This document shows, one piece after another, positions 18,969 through 28,498 of a stretch of DNA of 58,058 nt. Source of the stretch: Noviherbaspirillum galbum (lineage in GTDB: Bacteria > Pseudomonadota > Gammaproteobacteria > Burkholderiales > Burkholderiaceae_D). The notes under the pieces are model-generated. The model saw only the letters and a program-made list of their open reading frames with translations, made no database searches and was not told the DNA's origin. A program made the translations under genes and the position numbers. The number at the start of each line of letters is the position of its first letter. Within the stretch, counting starts at the first letter, position 1. Where the stretch lies: the NCBI RefSeq assembly GCF_010974945.1, contig NZ_JAAIVB010000053.1:1-58058 (forward strand). Direction: 5' to 3'.

Positions 18969-19763
18969 ATGGGCCGCCCCACCACGCGCGCCGCCGCCGG
19001 CCTGTTCTTCGCGCTGCTCGCGCTGGCCGGCTGCAACAATCTCCCGGCGAGCGGGCAGGCCGACCTTCCCACCAGCTCCGACCAGACCGATGCCCAGAAG
19101 CGGGCCCGCATCCGGCTGCAGCTGGCGACCGGCTACTACGAGCAACGCCAGATTCCCGTGGCGCTGGATGAAATCAAGATGGCGCTGCAGGCCGACCCCA
19201 ACATGGCCGATGCCTACAGTGTGCGCGGCCTGATCTACCTGGACATGGGCGAGAACAAGCTGGCCGAGGACAACTTCATCACGGCCCTGAAGCTGGAGCC
19301 CAACTCGCCGGATTTCAACAACAATTATGGCTGGTTCCTGTGCCAGACGGGCAGGGCGGCCAAGTCCATCGACTATTTCGAGACGGCGCTCAAGAGCCGC
19401 GCTTACCGGTCGCCCGAAAAGGCGCTGAACAATGCCGGCCTGTGCAGCCTCAAGCTGAAGGACAAGGCGGCGGCGGAAAAATATTTTTCGCGCGCCTTCC
19501 AGGCCGACCCTGGCAATCCTAATACCAACGCCAATCTCGCCCGGATCTATTACGACCAGGGAGATTACGAGCGCGCGCGCTTTTATGTCGGGCGCGTGAT
19601 GAAGGCGGAAGTCATGACCGCCGACATCCTGTGGCTCGCCATCAAGATCGAACATAAGCTGGGAGACCGCGCGGCGGAATCCAGCCTGGCCACGCAATTG
19701 CGTCGTCGCCATGGCGGATCCTCCGAATTCGCGGCTTACCAGCGTGGGGCTTTCAATGAATGA
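18969..19763 (+). CDS. pilW: Type IV pilus biogenesis lipoprotein PilW/PilF (TPR)
   Basis: An outer-membrane lipoprotein of 264 residues with tetratricopeptide repeats that helps assemble the PilQ secretin multimer. The signal peptide ends in LALAGC. Several TPR units follow (ATGYYEQRQIPVALDEI; ADAYSVRGLIYLDMGENKLAEDNF; NNYGWFLCQTGRAAKSIDYFE; AKYFSRAFQADPGNPNTNANLARIYYDQG). The ATG at 18969 gives the signal peptide, although the frame is open from 18663. It overlaps the start of rodZ by 8 bases. Its position between rlmN and rodZ is the usual one. Confidence 0.93.
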   Translation: MGRPTTRAAAGLFFALLALAGCNNLPASGQADLPTSSDQTDAQKRARIRLQLATGYYEQRQIPVALDEIKMALQADPNMADAYSVRGLIYLDMGENKLAEDNFITALKLEPNSPDFNNNYGWFLCQTGRAAKSIDYFETALKSRAYRSPEKALNNAGLCSLKLKDKAAAEKYFSRAFQADPGNPNTNANLARIYYDQGDYERARFYVGRVMKAEVMTADILWLAIKIEHKLGDRAAESSLATQLRRRHGGSSEFAAYQRGAFNE

Positions 19764-20847
19764 ACGGGAAATGAATCACGAGCCGGACGAGGCAAGGGGG
19801 CAGGACATGTCCTCCATGCCATCGTCTCCGGGCGCCATCCTGCGGCGCGGGCGCGAAGAGCGCGGCTGGACCGTGGAACAGGTCGCCAGCCAGCTGAACC
19901 TCGCGCCGCGACAGGTCCATGCCCTGGAAAGCGACGACTATCCCTCGCTTCCCGGCATGGCCATCGTCCGCGGCTTCACCCGCTCGTATGCCAAGCTGCT
20001 CAGGATCGACGCCGCGCCGCTGCTGGCCGCGCTAGGCGGCGAAACGATGATGGCAAAGGAATCCCTGCCATCGCGCAAACCTCTGGCGACGCCTTTCTCC
20101 GAAACGCGCATGCCATCGATGACCGACAAGAACGGCGTGTCCTCGAAATGGCTGATCGGCGGCCTTCTTGTCGTGCTCGCCGGTGTCGGCCTCTGGGCCG
20201 CCCAGCAGAATGGCCAGGTCGCCAGCCTGTCGAAATCCGCTTCCGAGCAGGTGAGGGATGGCATCGCCCAGTTGTCGGGCTCCGACGCGTCGAAGAACGC
20301 GAGCGCCCCGCAGTCGGCGCCCGCCACAAATTCCGCCGAGTCCGCGACTTCCGCCACCGCACCCTCGGCACCCCCGGCACCCGCAACGTCCAACACGCCT
20401 TCACCTGACGCCGGCGCCCCTCCTGCCGCCCCGTCCGCGCCAGCCGCCGATGCGGCGGCCACGGCGAAGGCGCCAGCTGCAGACAAGGCCCAAGAAAAAC
20501 CCGCGGAGCCGCCCAAGGCCGCCGCTCCTGCCAATGCCGCCCCCGACAGCGCCGCGTCCTCCGGCAAGTCCGTCGACGCCGGTGCCGGAACCGCCGCCGC
20601 GAGCGACGCGAAGAACCCCCTCGTCCTGAACGTGCGCGAAGAATCGTGGGTGACCGTCAAGCGCGCCGGAGATGGCGGCACGGTGTTTTCCCGGCTGATG
20701 AAGGCGGGAACCAGCGAGACGATCGACATTCCCGGGCCTGTCAATGTGGTCATCGGCAACGCCGCAGGCGCGAGCGCGACCTTGCGCGGCGCGCCCGTCG
20801 ACCTCAAGCCGGGCAGCAGCAACGTGGCCAAGCTTTCCCTGAAGTGA
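19756..20847 (+). CDS. rodZ: RodZ-like cell-shape protein (HTH plus DUF4115)
   Basis: A 363-residue bitopic membrane protein. An N-terminal Cro/C1-type helix-turn-helix (about 25-90, GAILRRGREERGWTVEQVASQLNL) is followed by a single transmembrane helix (WLIGGLLVVLAGVGLW), a long Ala/Pro/Ser-rich periplasmic linker, and a C-terminal beta domain of the DUF4115 type (NVREESWVTVKRAGDGGTVF). RodZ anchors MreB to the elongation machinery. The start at 19756 overlaps the pilW stop region; a longer frame from 19711 would overlap pilW more. ispG follows, as in E. coli. Confidence 0.9.
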   Translation: MNEREMNHEPDEARGQDMSSMPSSPGAILRRGREERGWTVEQVASQLNLAPRQVHALESDDYPSLPGMAIVRGFTRSYAKLLRIDAAPLLAALGGETMMAKESLPSRKPLATPFSETRMPSMTDKNGVSSKWLIGGLLVVLAGVGLWAAQQNGQVASLSKSASEQVRDGIAQLSGSDASKNASAPQSAPATNSAESATSATAPSAPPAPATSNTPSPDAGAPPAAPSAPAADAAATAKAPAADKAQEKPAEPPKAAAPANAAPDSAASSGKSVDAGAGTAAASDAKNPLVLNVREESWVTVKRAGDGGTVFSRLMKAGTSETIDIPGPVNVVIGNAAGASATLRGAPVDLKPGSSNVAKLSLK

Positions 20848-20889
20848 TCGCCGCCGCGCCATCGAGTTCAACAACAGACCAGACCACCC

Positions 20890-22170
20890 ATGCCTGACAC
20901 CACCACGATCCACTCGCCGATTCCCTCCGGACCCGCGCGGCGGCACATGACCCGCCAGGTCACCGTGCGCTACGGGGACCGCCAGGTGCTGGTCGGCGGC
21001 GGGGCGCCGGTAGTGGTGCAGTCGATGACCAACACCGATACCGCGGACGCCATCGCGACCGCGATCCAGGTCAAGGAATTGGCCCGCGCCGGTTCGGAAA
21101 TGGTCCGCATCACCGTCAACAATCCGGAAGCCGCCGCCGCGGTGCCCGCCATCCGGGATCAGCTCGACCGCATGGGCGTCGACGTGCCGCTGATCGGCGA
21201 CTTCCATTACAACGGCCACAAGCTGCTCACCGACTTCCCGGCATGCGCCCAAGCCTTGTCGAAGTACCGCATCAATCCCGGCAACGTCGGGCAGGGCGCC
21301 AAGCGCGACACCCAGTTCGCCCAGATGATCGAGGTCGCCTGCAAGCATGACAAGCCGGTGCGCATCGGCGTCAACTGGGGCAGCCTCGACCAGTCGCTGC
21401 TGGCGCGCATCATGGATGAAAACGCTCGCCGCGCCGACCCCTGGGATGCGCAGGCCGTCATGTACGAAGCCCTCGTGACGTCCGCGATCGAAAACGCGCA
21501 GCGCGCGGAAGAGCTCGGCCTGGCCGGCAACATGATCACGCTGTCGTGCAAGGTGTCCGGCGTGCAGGACTTGATCGCGGTCTACCGCGAACTCGCGCGC
21601 CGCTGCGACTATCCGCTTCACCTCGGGCTCACCGAGGCCGGCATGGGCAGCAAGGGCATCGTTGCGTCGACCGCCGCGCTGTCGGTGCTGCTGCAGGAAG
21701 GAATCGGCGACACCATCCGCATCTCGCTCACCCCGGAACCCGGCGGCGACCGCACCCGCGAAGTCATCGTCGGCCAGGAAATCCTGCAGACAATGGGGCT
21801 GCGCAAGTTCACGCCCATGGTCATCGCCTGCCCGGGCTGCGGCCGCACCACGTCCACCGTGTTCCAGGAACTGGCCGACAAGATCCAGACCTACCTGCGC
21901 GAGCAGATGCCGGTCTGGAAGCACCAGTATCCCGGCGTGGAAAACATGAACGTCGCCGTCATGGGTTGCATCGTCAACGGTCCCGGCGAATCCAAGCACG
22001 CCCACATCGGCATCAGCCTGCCGGGCACCGGCGAATCGCCGGCCGCGCCGGTATTCGTCGACGGCGAAAAGAAAATCACCCTGCGGGGCGAGCGCATTGC
22101 CGAGGAGTTCCAGGCGATCGTGCTCGACTACGTCAAAACCCGCTATGGAAAGGAATCCGCCGCCGCCTGA
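20890..22170 (+). CDS. ispG: 4-hydroxy-3-methylbut-2-enyl diphosphate synthase
   Basis: 4Fe-4S enzyme of the MEP isoprenoid pathway that converts methylerythritol cyclodiphosphate to HMBPP. At 426 residues it has the expected bacterial length. It shows the N-terminal [22 protein letters not shown], and the cluster cysteines in ACPGCGRTT and [10 protein letters not shown]. Lies 42 bases after rodZ and 53 before hisS, within the conserved ndk-der run. Confidence 0.97.
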   Translation: MPDTTTIHSPIPSGPARRHMTRQVTVRYGDRQVLVGGGAPVVVQSMTNTDTADAIATAIQVKELARAGSEMVRITVNNPEAAAAVPAIRDQLDRMGVDVPLIGDFHYNGHKLLTDFPACAQALSKYRINPGNVGQGAKRDTQFAQMIEVACKHDKPVRIGVNWGSLDQSLLARIMDENARRADPWDAQAVMYEALVTSAIENAQRAEELGLAGNMITLSCKVSGVQDLIAVYRELARRCDYPLHLGLTEAGMGSKGIVASTAALSVLLQEGIGDTIRISLTPEPGGDRTREVIVGQEILQTMGLRKFTPMVIACPGCGRTTSTVFQELADKIQTYLREQMPVWKHQYPGVENMNVAVMGCIVNGPGESKHAHIGISLPGTGESPAAPVFVDGEKKITLRGERIAEEFQAIVLDYVKTRYGKESAAA

Positions 22171-22223
22171 CGCTTGCGCCCGACCTCCGGCGCAGCGCAG
22201 CCGCAGCCATCTCAGAGAACCGT

Positions 22224-23579
22224 ATGTCCGAAAACAAGAAAGCAGAAAAGATCGCCGGCGTGAAGGGGATGAACGACATCCTGCCCGCCGACGCGCCGTT
22301 ATGGGAGCTGTTCGAAAACACGGTGCAGTCCGTGCTCAAGAGCTATGGCTTCCAGCAGATCCGCACGCCCATCGTCGAGCCCACCGCGCTGTTCGCGCGC
22401 GGCCTCGGCGCCGTCACCGACATCGTCGAGAAGGAAATGTATTCCTTCGTCGATTCCATGAACGGCGACAACCTCACGCTGCGCCCGGAAAGCACCGCCG
22501 GCGTGGTGCGCTCCGCTATCGAACACAACCTGACCTATGACGGTCCCAAGCGCCTCTGGTACTTCGGCCCGATGTTCCGCCACGAGAAGCCGCAGCGCGG
22601 CCGCTATCGCCAGTTCCACCAGGTGGGCGCCGAAGCCCTCGGCTTCACCGGTCCGGACGTCGATGCCGAACTCATCATGCTCTGCCAGCGGCTGTGGGAC
22701 GACCTCGGCCTGCAGGACGTGCGCCTGGAAATCAATTCCATCGGCGATGCCGAGGAGCGCAACCGCCACCGCGCCGACCTGATCGCCTATTTCGAGCAGC
22801 ACAAGGACAAGCTCGACGCCGAGGCCCAGCGCCGCCTGTACAGCAATCCGCTGCGCATCCTCGACACCAAGAATCCCGCGATGCAGGAGCTGGTGAACGC
22901 CGCGCCCAAGCTGCTCGACTACCTTGGCGACGAATCTCGCGCCCACTTCGAGGGCCTGCAAAAGATCCTGCGCCACAACAGCATCGTTTTCACCATCAAT
23001 CCGCGCCTCGTTCGCGGCATGGATTACTACAACCGCAGCGTGTTCGAGTGGGTCACCGACAAGCTCGGGTCGCAGGGCACGATCTGCGGCGGCGGCCGCT
23101 ACGATCCGCTGGTGGAAATCTTCGGCGGCAAGCCGACGCCGGCATGCGGCTTCGCGATCGGCGTGGAGCGCCTGATCGAGCTGCTGAAGGAATCGGGCGA
23201 GGAATTCGTACCCAACCAGTGCGATGTCTACGTCGTGCACCAGGGCGAGCAGGCGCAGCTTCAGGCATTCGTGGCCGCAGAGCGCCTGCGCGACGCCGGC
23301 CTCGACGTGGTGCTGCATTGCGCCGCGGCGGGCAGCGGCGGCAGCTTCAAGGCGCAGATGAAGCGGGCCGACGCCAGTGGCGCCAGCTTCGCCGTCATTC
23401 TCGGCGAGGACGAAGTGGCGCAAGGCGTGGCTGCGGTCAAGGAATTGCGCGCCGACGACGGCAGCGGCAAGCAGGCGACCATTCCGTTCGAGCAGCTCGT
23501 CGACCACATCGTCGGCCAGATCACGGGCGGCGGCGACTGCGTCGATTGCGACGATCCCACCCATCATCACCATCACTGA
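22224..23579 (+). CDS. hisS: Histidine-tRNA ligase, with cysteine/histidine-rich C-terminal tail
   Basis: Class II aminoacyl-tRNA synthetase charging tRNA-His (451 residues). The start is the ATG at 22224 ([18 protein letters not shown]), not the far upstream opening of the frame. Motif 2 is [20 protein letters not shown]. Histidine-A region: [15 protein letters not shown]. Motif 3: GFAIGVERL. The anticodon-binding domain follows. The last residues read CVDCDDPT and five histidines before the stop, a tail beyond the conserved domain that could bind a metal. It is genomic and not an expression tag, since the flanking genes continue in natural order. Confidence 0.96.
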   Translation: MSENKKAEKIAGVKGMNDILPADAPLWELFENTVQSVLKSYGFQQIRTPIVEPTALFARGLGAVTDIVEKEMYSFVDSMNGDNLTLRPESTAGVVRSAIEHNLTYDGPKRLWYFGPMFRHEKPQRGRYRQFHQVGAEALGFTGPDVDAELIMLCQRLWDDLGLQDVRLEINSIGDAEERNRHRADLIAYFEQHKDKLDAEAQRRLYSNPLRILDTKNPAMQELVNAAPKLLDYLGDESRAHFEGLQKILRHNSIVFTINPRLVRGMDYYNRSVFEWVTDKLGSQGTICGGGRYDPLVEIFGGKPTPACGFAIGVERLIELLKESGEEFVPNQCDVYVVHQGEQAQLQAFVAAERLRDAGLDVVLHCAAAGSGGSFKAQMKRADASGASFAVILGEDEVAQGVAAVKELRADDGSGKQATIPFEQLVDHIVGQITGGGDCVDCDDPTHHHHH

Positions 23580-23623
23580 CGACGTGCCGCGCCACGCTGC
23601 GGGATGGCAGGGCGGGCGGATCA

Positions 23624-23659
23624 GGACACGCGGAACACAAAGAACACAGGGAACACGAG
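23624..23659. repeat. Four tandem 9-base units, GRACACNNN
   Basis: GGACACGCG, GAACACAAA, GAACACAGG and GAACACGAG run head to tail between hisS and yfgM. The first six bases of each unit are conserved and the last three vary. It ends 10 bases before the yfgM start and provides its GAGGAGGA ribosome-binding region. Looks like a short intergenic tandem repeat. Confidence 0.6.
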
Positions 23660-23669
23660 GAGGACCAAC

Positions 23670-24314
23670 ATGGCATACGATCTCGAAGAACAGGAACAGC
23701 TAGCCACGCTCAAGGCATGGTGGAACCAGTACGGCAACCTCGTCACGTGGCTGCTCATCATCGCCCTGGCCGGCTATGCCGCCTGGTCCGGCTGGAATTT
23801 CTACCAGCGCAACCAGTCCGCGCAGGCAGGCGTGCTCTACGAAGAATTGCAGAACGGGCTGAACGCCAAGGACAATGCCAAGGTGCAGCGCGCCTCCGGC
23901 GACCTGACCTCGCGCTATCCTGGCACCGCCTATGCGCAGATGGCCGGCCTGGCCGCGGCGAAGAGCGCCTTCGACGCCAACGACCTCAAGACCGCAAAGA
24001 CCCAGCTGCAATGGGTGGCCGACCACGGCAACGAGGAGTACAAGGCGATCGCGCGCATCCGCCTGGCCGGCGTGCTGCTCGACGAGAAGGCCTACGACGA
24101 CGCCCTGAAGATCCTCGCCGGCGACTTTCCGGCACCCTTCGCCGGCGAGGTTGCAGACCGCAAGGGAGATATCCTGCTGGCGCAGAACAAGGTCCAGGAG
24201 GCACGCGATGCCTACAAGCTCGCGCTCGAAAAAACAGAAGAGAAAAATCCTGGCCGCCAACTGATCCAGCTCAAGCTGGACGCGATCGGCGGCGCCGGCA
24301 AGGCCGCCGCCTGA
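23670..24314 (+). CDS. yfgM: YfgM-like tetratricopeptide protein
   Basis: A 214-residue protein with a short cytoplasmic N-terminus, one transmembrane helix (NLVTWLLIIALAGYAAW, about 25-42) and a periplasmic TPR-like domain. It matches the YfgM/DUF2133 family, an ancillary partner of the SecYEG translocon and PpiD. The start at 23670 is preceded by GAGGAGGA; the longer frame from 23604 runs through a repeat and is rejected. Its place between hisS and bamB is as in E. coli. Confidence 0.93.
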   Translation: MAYDLEEQEQLATLKAWWNQYGNLVTWLLIIALAGYAAWSGWNFYQRNQSAQAGVLYEELQNGLNAKDNAKVQRASGDLTSRYPGTAYAQMAGLAAAKSAFDANDLKTAKTQLQWVADHGNEEYKAIARIRLAGVLLDEKAYDDALKILAGDFPAPFAGEVADRKGDILLAQNKVQEARDAYKLALEKTEEKNPGRQLIQLKLDAIGGAGKAAA

Positions 24315-24348
24315 GGCGCCGCACTGGCCGTTCACTGAAGGGGAAGAA

Positions 24349-25512
24349 ATGCGTATTGCCATCAAGCTGTCCTGCCTTGCCGCTGCCATGGTGCTGGCCG
24401 GGTGCTCATCCATGTCGTCGTGGAATCCGTTCGCATCGAAGACGGACGCCAAGAATCCGCCTTCGCCGCTGGTCGAGTTCCAGCCCGTGCGTTCGGTTGC
24501 CACGACCTGGACCGCCAACATCGGCAAGGCGGGCAACTTCAGCTTCTCGCCCGCGATTGCCGGCAGCAGCGTCTATGCCGCGGCCGCCGACGGAACGCTC
24601 GCCCGCCTCGACGTGGTGAGCGGCCGCCAGGTGTGGCGCATCAATGCCGGCATGCCCCTGACCGCCGGCGTCGGCACCGATGGCCAGACCGTGGCGGTGG
24701 CGGGCGAGAAAGGCCAGCTCCTGGCCTACGATGCTGATGGCAAGCAAATCTGGAAGGCGCAGGCTTCCAGCGAGATACTTTCCGCGCCGGCCGTGGGGCA
24801 GGGCGTGGTCGTGATCCGCAGCGTCGACAACAAGCTCGCGGCCTATGATGCCGCTACTGGCGCCCGCCGCTGGGTGACGCAGCGCACCGCGCCGCCGCTG
24901 ACCCTGCGCACTGCCCCGGGCATCGTCATTTCCGGGCAGACCGCCTATGTCGCCATGCCGGGCGGACGCCTCCTCGCGCTGTCGGTCGCCAACGGCGGCC
25001 CGCGCTGGGAAATGGCCGTGGGCGATCCGCGCGGCACCACTGAACTTGAGCGCGTGGCCGACGTTTCCGGCCGGCCCGCGATCATTGCCGGCGACGTCTG
25101 CGCGGCTGCCTACCAGGGCCGCATCGCCTGCTTTGACGCCAACACCGGCGCGCCGCGCTGGGCCAAGGATTTTTCCAGCGATACCGGTGTCGCAGCCGAT
25201 GAGCGCTTCGTCTATGCCGGCGATGACAAGGGCAACGTTTCCGCCCTGTCGCGCGACACCGGCACCAGCGCCTGGCGCAACAACAAGCTGGTCAACCGCC
25301 GTTTATCCTCGCCTGCCGCCGTCGCCAACATGGTGGCGGTCGGCGACTACGAGGGATATGTCCATTTCCTGAACCGCGACGACGGCGCATTTGTCGCCCG
25401 CGCCCGCACGGATGGCAGTTCCCTGGCCGCCGCCATGCCGGTGGTGGACGGCAAGACCGTTTTCTTCCAGACAAAAGATGGCACCGTCGTCGCACTGACG
25501 GCAGCACAGTAA
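24349..25512 (+). CDS. bamB: Outer-membrane assembly lipoprotein BamB
   Basis: Lipoprotein subunit of the BAM complex that inserts beta-barrel proteins in the outer membrane. The signal peptide ends in LAGC (Cys19). The rest forms an eight-bladed PQQ-type beta propeller with repeating blade motifs such as DVVSGRQVWR, YDADGKQIWK, YDAATGARRWV and FDANTGAPRWA. At 387 residues it is full length. GGGGAAG precedes the ATG. der follows 6 bases later, an arrangement conserved in proteobacteria. Confidence 0.96.
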   Translation: MRIAIKLSCLAAAMVLAGCSSMSSWNPFASKTDAKNPPSPLVEFQPVRSVATTWTANIGKAGNFSFSPAIAGSSVYAAAADGTLARLDVVSGRQVWRINAGMPLTAGVGTDGQTVAVAGEKGQLLAYDADGKQIWKAQASSEILSAPAVGQGVVVIRSVDNKLAAYDAATGARRWVTQRTAPPLTLRTAPGIVISGQTAYVAMPGGRLLALSVANGGPRWEMAVGDPRGTTELERVADVSGRPAIIAGDVCAAAYQGRIACFDANTGAPRWAKDFSSDTGVAADERFVYAGDDKGNVSALSRDTGTSAWRNNKLVNRRLSSPAAVANMVAVGDYEGYVHFLNRDDGAFVARARTDGSSLAAAMPVVDGKTVFFQTKDGTVVALTAAQ

Positions 25513-25518
25513 AGAACA

Positions 25519-26862
25519 ATGAAGCCGGTTATCGCACTCGTCGGCCGACCCAACGTCGGCAAATCCACCCTGTTCAACCGGCTCACCCGGTCGCGCGACG
25601 CGCTCGTCGCCGACCTGCCCGGACTCACCCGCGACCGCCACTATGGCGAAGGCCGCATCGGCGAGCGTCCCTTCCTGGTCATCGATACCGGTGGTTTCGA
25701 ACCGGTCGCCAAGGAAGGCATCATGCACGAGATGGCGAAGCAGACCAAGCAGGCGGTGGCCGAGGCCGACGCCGTGGTCTTCCTCGTCGATGGCCGCCAG
25801 GGCATGACGCCCCACGACAAGACCATCACCGACTTCCTGCGCAAGGCAGGACGTCCGGTGCTGCTGGTAGTGAACAAGGCCGAAGGCATGAAGTACACGT
25901 CGGTCACCGCCGACTTCTACGAGCTCGGCCTGGGCGATCCCTACGTGATCTCCGCCGCGCACGGCGATGGCGTGCCTGACCTGGTCAATGAAGTCCTCGA
26001 CCAGATCGAAGCCCAGAAACCGGCGGAGATCGAGGCCGAGCCCGCGCCCGCGCGCGGCATCAAGATCGCCATCGTCGGCCGGCCGAACGTCGGCAAGTCC
26101 ACGCTGGTCAATACCCTGCTCGGCGAAGAGCGGGTCATCGCCTTCGACATGCCGGGCACCACCCGCGATTCCATCGAGATTCCCTTCGAGCGCGACGGCA
26201 AGCATTACACCCTAATCGACACCGCCGGCATCCGCCGGCGAGGCAAGGTGTTCGAAGCGATCGAGAAGTTCTCGGTGGTGAAGACGCTGCAGTCGATCTC
26301 CGAAGCCAACGTCGTGCTGCTGCTGCTTGATGCCCAGCAAGACATCTCCGAGCAGGACGCACACATCGCCGGCTTCATCCTGGAATCGGGCAGGGCGCTT
26401 GTCGTCGGCATCAACAAGTGGGATGGCCTGACCTCGGACAAGCGCGACGCGATCAAGATCGACATCGAGCGCAAGCTGCACTTCCTGTTCTTCGCCAAGT
26501 TCCATTTCATCTCCGCGCTCAACAACAGCGGCATCGGTCCGCTGATGAAATCCATCGACAGCGCTTACGCCGCGGCCATGGCCAAGCTCACGACGCCGCG
26601 CCTCACGCGGGCGCTGATCGAAGCCGTCGAGCACCAGCAGCCGCGCCGCAAGGGATCGATCAGGCCGAAGATGCGCTATGCCCACCAGGGCGGCCAGAAC
26701 CCGCCGATCATCGTTATCCACGGCAATGCGCTCGACGCCATTGACGACAATTACAAGCGCTACCTCGAGAAGCACTTCCGCGAAACTTTTTCGTTGACAG
26801 GAACTCCATTACGTATCGAACTGCGTTCTGGCAAGAATCCGTTTGCCAAGGGTGAAAAGTAA
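25519..26862 (+). CDS. der: Ribosome-associated GTPase Der (EngA)
   Basis: Essential GTPase for 50S subunit maturation (447 residues). It has two tandem Era-like G domains. Each starts with GRPNVGKST (about residues 8-16 and 184-192), with DTGGF and DTAGI as G3 and NKAE and NKWD as G4. A C-terminal KH-like domain follows (about 360-447, [18 protein letters not shown]). Lies 6 bases after bamB and 118 before hfq. Confidence 0.98.
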   Translation: MKPVIALVGRPNVGKSTLFNRLTRSRDALVADLPGLTRDRHYGEGRIGERPFLVIDTGGFEPVAKEGIMHEMAKQTKQAVAEADAVVFLVDGRQGMTPHDKTITDFLRKAGRPVLLVVNKAEGMKYTSVTADFYELGLGDPYVISAAHGDGVPDLVNEVLDQIEAQKPAEIEAEPAPARGIKIAIVGRPNVGKSTLVNTLLGEERVIAFDMPGTTRDSIEIPFERDGKHYTLIDTAGIRRRGKVFEAIEKFSVVKTLQSISEANVVLLLLDAQQDISEQDAHIAGFILESGRALVVGINKWDGLTSDKRDAIKIDIERKLHFLFFAKFHFISALNNSGIGPLMKSIDSAYAAAMAKLTTPRLTRALIEAVEHQQPRRKGSIRPKMRYAHQGGQNPPIIVIHGNALDAIDDNYKRYLEKHFRETFSLTGTPLRIELRSGKNPFAKGEK

Positions 26863-26980
26863 GGATTGTTTGGCAGGAAACGCGAAAATCGATTACAGTC
26901 GTCATTAGTCATATGGGAGCGGGCTTGAAATATTTCACGCCGCCACCACCTCCACATCACAACAACACCATGGAGCCGTC

Positions 26981-27217
26981 ATGAGCAATAAAGGGCAATT
27001 GTTACAAGACCCGTTTTTGAATGCCTTGCGCAAAGAGCACGTCCCCGTTTCCATCTACCTCGTCAACGGCATCAAGCTCCAGGGACATATCGAATCCTTC
27101 GACCAGTACGTCGTCCTGCTCCGCAACACGGTTACGCAGATGGTCTACAAGCACGCAATTTCCACCGTGGTTCCGGCACGCGCCGTCAACATCAATCTTG
27201 ACTCAGACTCAGAATAA
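26981..27217 (+). CDS. hfq: RNA chaperone Hfq
   Basis: A 78-residue Sm-like RNA chaperone that forms hexamers and pairs small RNAs with mRNAs. The Sm1 motif ([21 protein letters not shown]) and Sm2 motif ([12 protein letters not shown]) are intact, and the proximal-face Gln of QDPFLN is present. The C-terminal tail is very short ([10 protein letters not shown]), as is usual in betaproteobacteria. hflX begins 25 bases after its stop. In E. coli the same hfq-hflX-hflK-hflC order occurs. Confidence 0.98.
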   Translation: MSNKGQLLQDPFLNALRKEHVPVSIYLVNGIKLQGHIESFDQYVVLLRNTVTQMVYKHAISTVVPARAVNINLDSDSE

Positions 27218-27242
27218 CTCCTTCACCCGGGCGGCGCCCGCC

Positions 27243-28367
27243 ATGCGCGCTGCATTGGTCGGTGTCGACTTCGGCAAGGGCGACTTTACCGCCGGCCTCG
27301 AAGAACTTTCCCTGCTATCAAAGTCGGCTGGCGCCGAACCGGTGGTCACCATCACCGGCAAGCGCTCCAGTCCCGACGCGGCATTGTTCGTCGGTTCAGG
27401 CAAGGCCGAAGAGATCGCCAATGCCGTGACCGCCGAGAAGCTCGACATCGTCATCTTCAATCACGCACTGTCGCCTGCCCAGCAGCGCAACCTCGAGCGC
27501 AATCTCAAGACCCGCGTGGTCGACCGCACCAGCCTCATCCTCGACATCTTCGCGCAACGCGCCAAGAGCCACGAGGGCAAGGTGCAGGTCGAGCTTGCCC
27601 AGTTGCAGCACCTGTCCACCCGCCTGATCCGGGGCTGGACCCACCTGGAAAGACAGAAGGGCGGTATCGGCCTGCGCGGCCCAGGCGAAACCCAGCTCGA
27701 AACCGACCGCCGGCTGCTCGGCGACCGGGTCAAGATGCTGCGCACCCGCCTCGACAAGCTGCATCGCCAGCGCGAAACCCAGCGCCGGGCCCGGGGCCGC
27801 AACAATACGTTTTCCGTTTCGCTCGTCGGCTATACCAACGCCGGCAAGTCGACACTGTTCAATTCCTTGACCAAGGCGCAGGCCTACGCGGCGAACCAGC
27901 TGTTCGCCACGCTGGATACGACCTCGCGCCGCATCTACCTCGGCGAGGCGGGCAACGTGGTCATCTCCGACACGGTCGGATTCATCCGCGAGCTTCCCCA
28001 CCAGCTCGTCGCCGCGTTCCGCGCAACGCTGGAGGAAACCATCCACGCCGACCTGCTGCTGCATGTGGTCGATGCGGCCAGCCCGGTGCGCATGGAACAG
28101 ATCGAGCAGGTCAACGGCGTGCTCGCGGAAATCGGCGCCGATCACATCCCGCAGATTCTCGTGTGGAACAAGATCGATGCTGCTGGTCTTGAACCGGCTG
28201 TCGAGCGTGATGAATATGATAAAATCCAGCGGGTTTTCATCAGCGCCCAGACAGGCGCCGGCCTCGACCTGCTGCGAGAGGCTATCGCGGAACACGCGAA
28301 AGACAGCGCCATCGCGCCCCTGGATCATGTCCCGGTGCGGGAAACCGGCGACGTCCGGCAACTGTAA
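27243..28367 (+). CDS. hflX: GTPase HflX
   Basis: Ribosome-splitting and rescue GTPase of the Obg/HflX class (374 residues). The N-terminal HflX domain has LFVGSGKAEEI and HALSPAQQRNLE. A coiled-coil linker (KGGIGLRGPGETQLETDRR) is followed by the G domain: GYTNAGKSTLFN (G1), LDTTSR, DTVGFI (G3), NKID (G4). The start at 27243 is the best ATG; a TTG at 27198 in frame, overlapping hfq, is an alternative. A terminator hairpin follows the stop, so hflKC likely has partly separate expression. Confidence 0.95.
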   Translation: MRAALVGVDFGKGDFTAGLEELSLLSKSAGAEPVVTITGKRSSPDAALFVGSGKAEEIANAVTAEKLDIVIFNHALSPAQQRNLERNLKTRVVDRTSLILDIFAQRAKSHEGKVQVELAQLQHLSTRLIRGWTHLERQKGGIGLRGPGETQLETDRRLLGDRVKMLRTRLDKLHRQRETQRRARGRNNTFSVSLVGYTNAGKSTLFNSLTKAQAYAANQLFATLDTTSRRIYLGEAGNVVISDTVGFIRELPHQLVAAFRATLEETIHADLLLHVVDAASPVRMEQIEQVNGVLAEIGADHIPQILVWNKIDAAGLEPAVERDEYDKIQRVFISAQTGAGLDLLREAIAEHAKDSAIAPLDHVPVRETGDVRQL

Positions 28368-28376
28368 ATCGTCAAC

Positions 28377-28410
28377 ACGGACATGCCTTCGCCGAGGGAT
28401 GTCCGTTTTT
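28377..28410 (+). terminator. Rho-independent terminator between hflX and hflK
   Basis: ACGGACAT and ATGTCCGT form an 8-bp stem around a 14-base interior that can pair further (CCT/AGG). The right arm runs into five T residues. It lies 10 bases after the hflX stop. It could end the hfq-hflX message or attenuate transcription into hflKC. Confidence 0.8.
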
Positions 28411-28498
28411 GCGCGCCGATGCAATTGGCGAACCTGAACGTGCCGTCCTGACCAACCGTCCACAACCTGCCGCATACAACTAGCCGGATAGCGAGAGA

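Noticed and set aside
23562-23576. Five-histidine end of hisS as a cloning tag
   Set aside because: Codons are mixed, no vector sequence follows, and yfgM-bamB-der continue in the conserved order.
22694-24619. 641-residue frame across hisS, yfgM and bamB
   Set aside because: Out-of-frame Arg/Gly/Ala-rich shadow covering three well-supported genes.
27198-27242. TTG start for hflX overlapping hfq
   Set aside because: Adds 15 unconserved residues and lacks a ribosome-binding site; kept only as an alternative to the ATG at 27243.
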